A stretch of DNA of 7,005 nucleotides, from NCBI GenBank assembly GCA_029267645.1, contig JAJUIM010000100.1:1-7005 (forward strand), in the 5' to 3' direction. The stretch is from Microbacterium sp. (GTDB lineage Bacteria > Actinomycetota > Actinomycetes > Actinomycetales > Microbacteriaceae). Below the pieces are notes generated by a model, which worked only from the letters and a program-made list of their open reading frames with translations, was not told where the DNA came from and ran no database searches. The position numbers and the translations under genes were made by a program. Below are positions 6,035 to 7,005 of the stretch, piece after piece. Within the stretch, counting starts at the first letter, position 1; every line of letters starts with the position of its first letter.

Positions 6035-6531
6035 CAGGAGGCCGCCGCCGGAAGGTCGCGGGGCGAGCTGAAGAAGTTCAGGCGGAACTTGCCGATGCGC
6101 ACCTCGTCGCCGTTGCGCAGCTGCGCGCGGTCGACCCGCTCGCCGCTCACGTACGTGCCGTTGAGCGAGCGCTGGTCGACGACCTCGAAGCGGTTGCGGC
6201 TGCGGGTGATCTCGGCGTGCCGACGCGAGACGGTGACGTCGTCGAGGAAGATGTCGGCGTTCGGGTGGCGACCCACCGACGTCGTGTCGGTGTCGAGCAG
6301 GTAGCGCGCGCCGGCCGCGGGGCCCGAGCGCACGAGCAGGAGGGCCGCGCCCGAGGGCAGTGCCGCGATCGCGTCGAGCTCGGCCTGCGAGAGCTCGCCG
6401 TGGAAGGGAACGAACGACAGGTCGGCATCATGCCCGAACGTCTGTGTGCGATCACCGGATCCATCGAAACCGGCCGCGCTCGGGATGTGCCTGGTCGCCG
6501 CTGACATCGGCTCGAAATGCTGATCTGACAC
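6034..6531 (-). CDS. garA: GarA/OdhI-like FHA domain protein, phospho-switch of 2-oxoglutarate metabolism
   Basis: A 165-residue cytosolic protein: a flexible N-terminus (about 1-60) and one forkhead-associated domain (about 65-153). The phosphothreonine-binding residues are present: SVGRHP (85-90), DIFLDDVTVSRRH (93-105, with S102 and R103) and SLNGT (122-126). The domain closely resembles GarA of Mycobacterium and OdhI of Corynebacterium. These inhibit 2-oxoglutarate dehydrogenase and act on glutamate enzymes, until kinases such as PknB or PknG phosphorylate an N-terminal threonine that the FHA domain then binds in cis. The classical ETTSVF motif is not present; RTQTFGHD (28-35) occupies that place, with T29 and T31 as candidates. 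The GTG at 6529-6531 is chosen because AAGGAG lies five bases upstream; the frame is open further, but that extension would contain the promoter. It is the first gene of a coupled pair with ftsR. Confidence 0.92.
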   Translation of the reverse strand: MSDQHFEPMSAATRHIPSAAGFDGSGDRTQTFGHDADLSFVPFHGELSQAELDAIAALPSGAALLLVRSGPAAGARYLLDTDTTSVGRHPNADIFLDDVTVSRRHAEITRSRNRFEVVDQRSLNGTYVSGERVDRAQLRNGDEVRIGKFRLNFFSSPRDLPAAAS

Positions 6532-6536
6532 GCGCG

Positions 6537-6542
6537 CTCCTT
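6537..6542 (-). promoter_or_regulatory. Ribosome binding site of the FHA gene
   Basis: On the minus strand a full AAGGAG lies five bases before the GTG at 6529-6531. It fixes this start against the upstream ATG at 6586-6588. Confidence 0.75.
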
Positions 6543-6553
6543 CCGTTCCCGCC

Positions 6554-6559
6554 AGCCTA
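6554..6559 (-). promoter_or_regulatory. Candidate -10 box of the garA-ftsR operon
   Basis: TAGGCT on the minus strand predicts a start near 6547 and a leader of about 16 bases that just includes the AAGGAG site. No convincing -35 box is seen. The hexamer is identical to the candidate -10 of pyc. Confidence 0.45.
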
Positions 6560-6580
6560 TCCGATCCGCCCCCTGCGACG

Positions 6581-6597
6581 CGCCGCAAATTGCGTCG
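6581..6597. promoter_or_regulatory. Imperfect palindrome between garA and the CopC-like gene, candidate operator
   Basis: CGCCGCAA (6581-6588) and TTGCGTCG (6590-6597) match as inverted arms in seven of eight positions around a central A. It stands out because its AT-rich centre lies in an otherwise GC-dominated spacer. It is upstream of the -10 boxes of both divergent genes, a position where an activator or repressor could act. There is no evidence for which protein would bind. Confidence 0.3.
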
Positions 6598-6638
6598 CGC
6601 GCGTCGCGGATTCCCGGCGCGCGCACCGCGCGAGCGCG

Positions 6639-6644
6639 TACCGT
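6639..6644 (+). promoter_or_regulatory. Candidate -10 box for a leaderless CopC-like transcript
   Basis: TACCGT (TANNNT) ends seven bases before the GTG at 6652, so transcription would start at or next to the start codon. No strong Shine-Dalgarno site is present, only an AGG close to the start. No -35 box is recognisable. Confidence 0.4.
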
Positions 6645-6651
6645 GGCAGGC

Positions 6652-7005
6652 GTGATGGAACGACTCTCTCGGCCCTCGCGCCGCCGCCTACCCCGCACCC
6701 TCGCCGTCGCCGCGCTCGGCGCCGCCGCGCTCCTCGCGCCCCTCGCCGTCGCGGCGCCTGCCGCGGCGCATTCGTCGATCGTCGCGACGACACCCGAGAC
6801 CGACGGCACGGAGCCCCAGCTGCCCGCCGAGGTGTCCGTCACGTTCAGCGACGACCTCACTCCACCGCTGCCCTCGGAGCAGCAGCAGGGCGGCGAGTCG
6901 AACACGCAGATCCGCGTGTACGACGCGACGTGCGAGGACGCCGCCCTCGAGATCGCGAACCCCGGCACGGGCGACACGCGCGACTGCCGCGACTACGCGA
7001 CGGGC
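6652..7005 (+). CDS. Exported CopC-like copper-binding domain protein (3' end beyond the window)
   Basis: The first 118 codons are present. A signal peptide is clear: Arg-rich N-terminus (RLSRPSRRRLPR), a hydrophobic core (LAVAALGAAALLAPLAV) and an AAPAAA|HSS cleavage site. Cleavage would leave a histidine as the first residue of the mature protein, the copper ligand used by CopC proteins. The following segment (SSIVATTPETDG ... LPAEVSVTFSDDL) has the CopC opening, where the usual form is H-hydrophobic-x-x-x-P...P-x-x-V-x-L-x-F. After it comes an unusual polar stretch (SEQQQGGESN) and a region with two cysteines (C93 and C111, counted from the ATG at 6655) that could form a disulphide. Proteins of this class act outside the membrane in copper binding or uptake, and many actinobacterial ones have a C-terminal membrane anchor that would lie beyond the window. 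The start may be GTG at 6652 or the adjacent ATG at 6655. It is divergent from garA. Confidence 0.78.
   Translation, partial: MMERLSRPSRRRLPRTLAVAALGAAALLAPLAVAAPAAAHSSIVATTPETDGTEPQLPAEVSVTFSDDLTPPLPSEQQQGGESNTQIRVYDATCEDAALEIANPGTGDTRDCRDYATG

Noticed and set aside
5231..6304. Open frame of 357 codons on the plus strand
   Set aside because: It is antisense to ftsR and part of garA, and it has the Arg/Glu-rich, motif-free composition of a shadow frame.
6147..6977. Open frame of 276 codons on the minus strand
   Set aside because: It overlaps the garA coding frame in another register and runs antisense to the CopC-like gene; its composition is Ser/Arg/Ala-rich with no recognisable motif.
1..7005. 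A novel defence, mobile or CRISPR-type system
   Set aside because: No repeats with spacers, transposase, integrase, toxin-antitoxin pair or defence domain was found; base composition looks even and the genes are mostly known chromosomal types.

Overview
The window looks like chromosomal DNA from a very GC-rich actinobacterium. It has GTG starts, TANNNT-type -10 boxes without convincing -35 boxes, candidate leaderless genes, and a GarA/FtsR/MerR gene cluster whose relatives are known from Mycobacterium and Corynebacterium. A member of the Microbacteriaceae (or a close family) is my best guess, made from recalled protein style rather than from a search.

Layout, left to right. Positions 1-202 hold the 5' part of an unrecognised acidic protein on the minus strand. 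A hairpin terminator (222-259) separates it from pyc, a complete single-chain pyruvate carboxylase (266-3673, minus). An 81-base divergent spacer (3674-3754) carries what look like overlapping promoters for pyc and for a ParA-family ATPase (3755-4570, plus), plus an 8-bp-arm inverted repeat. A large nested hairpin (4598-4661) lies between parA and the convergent minus-strand regulator gene at 4668-5210 (MerR family, like Rv1830). Behind that come an FtsR/Rv1828-like MerR regulator (5336-6034) and a GarA/OdhI-like FHA protein (6034-6531). These last two are joined by a TGATG stop/start overlap. At the right edge a divergent gene (6652-7005, plus, cut by the window end) encodes an exported CopC-like copper-binding domain protein.

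How the genes may fit together. Pyruvate carboxylase supplies oxaloacetate to the TCA cycle. GarA/OdhI proteins brake 2-oxoglutarate dehydrogenase and glutamate metabolism under Ser/Thr kinase control. FtsR activates ftsZ in Corynebacterium, and orphan ParA ATPases can help place the division site. The neighbourhood therefore mixes carbon/nitrogen node control with cell division. That coupling is an inference from gene order, not something the sequence proves.

I see no mobile element, CRISPR array, tRNA or rRNA. Most genes are recognisable core actinobacterial genes. The points worth a second look are the regulatory DNA, the altered phospho-switch motif of the FHA protein, the absence of the DUF151 nuclease gene usual in this cluster, and the unusual loop in the CopC-like protein.
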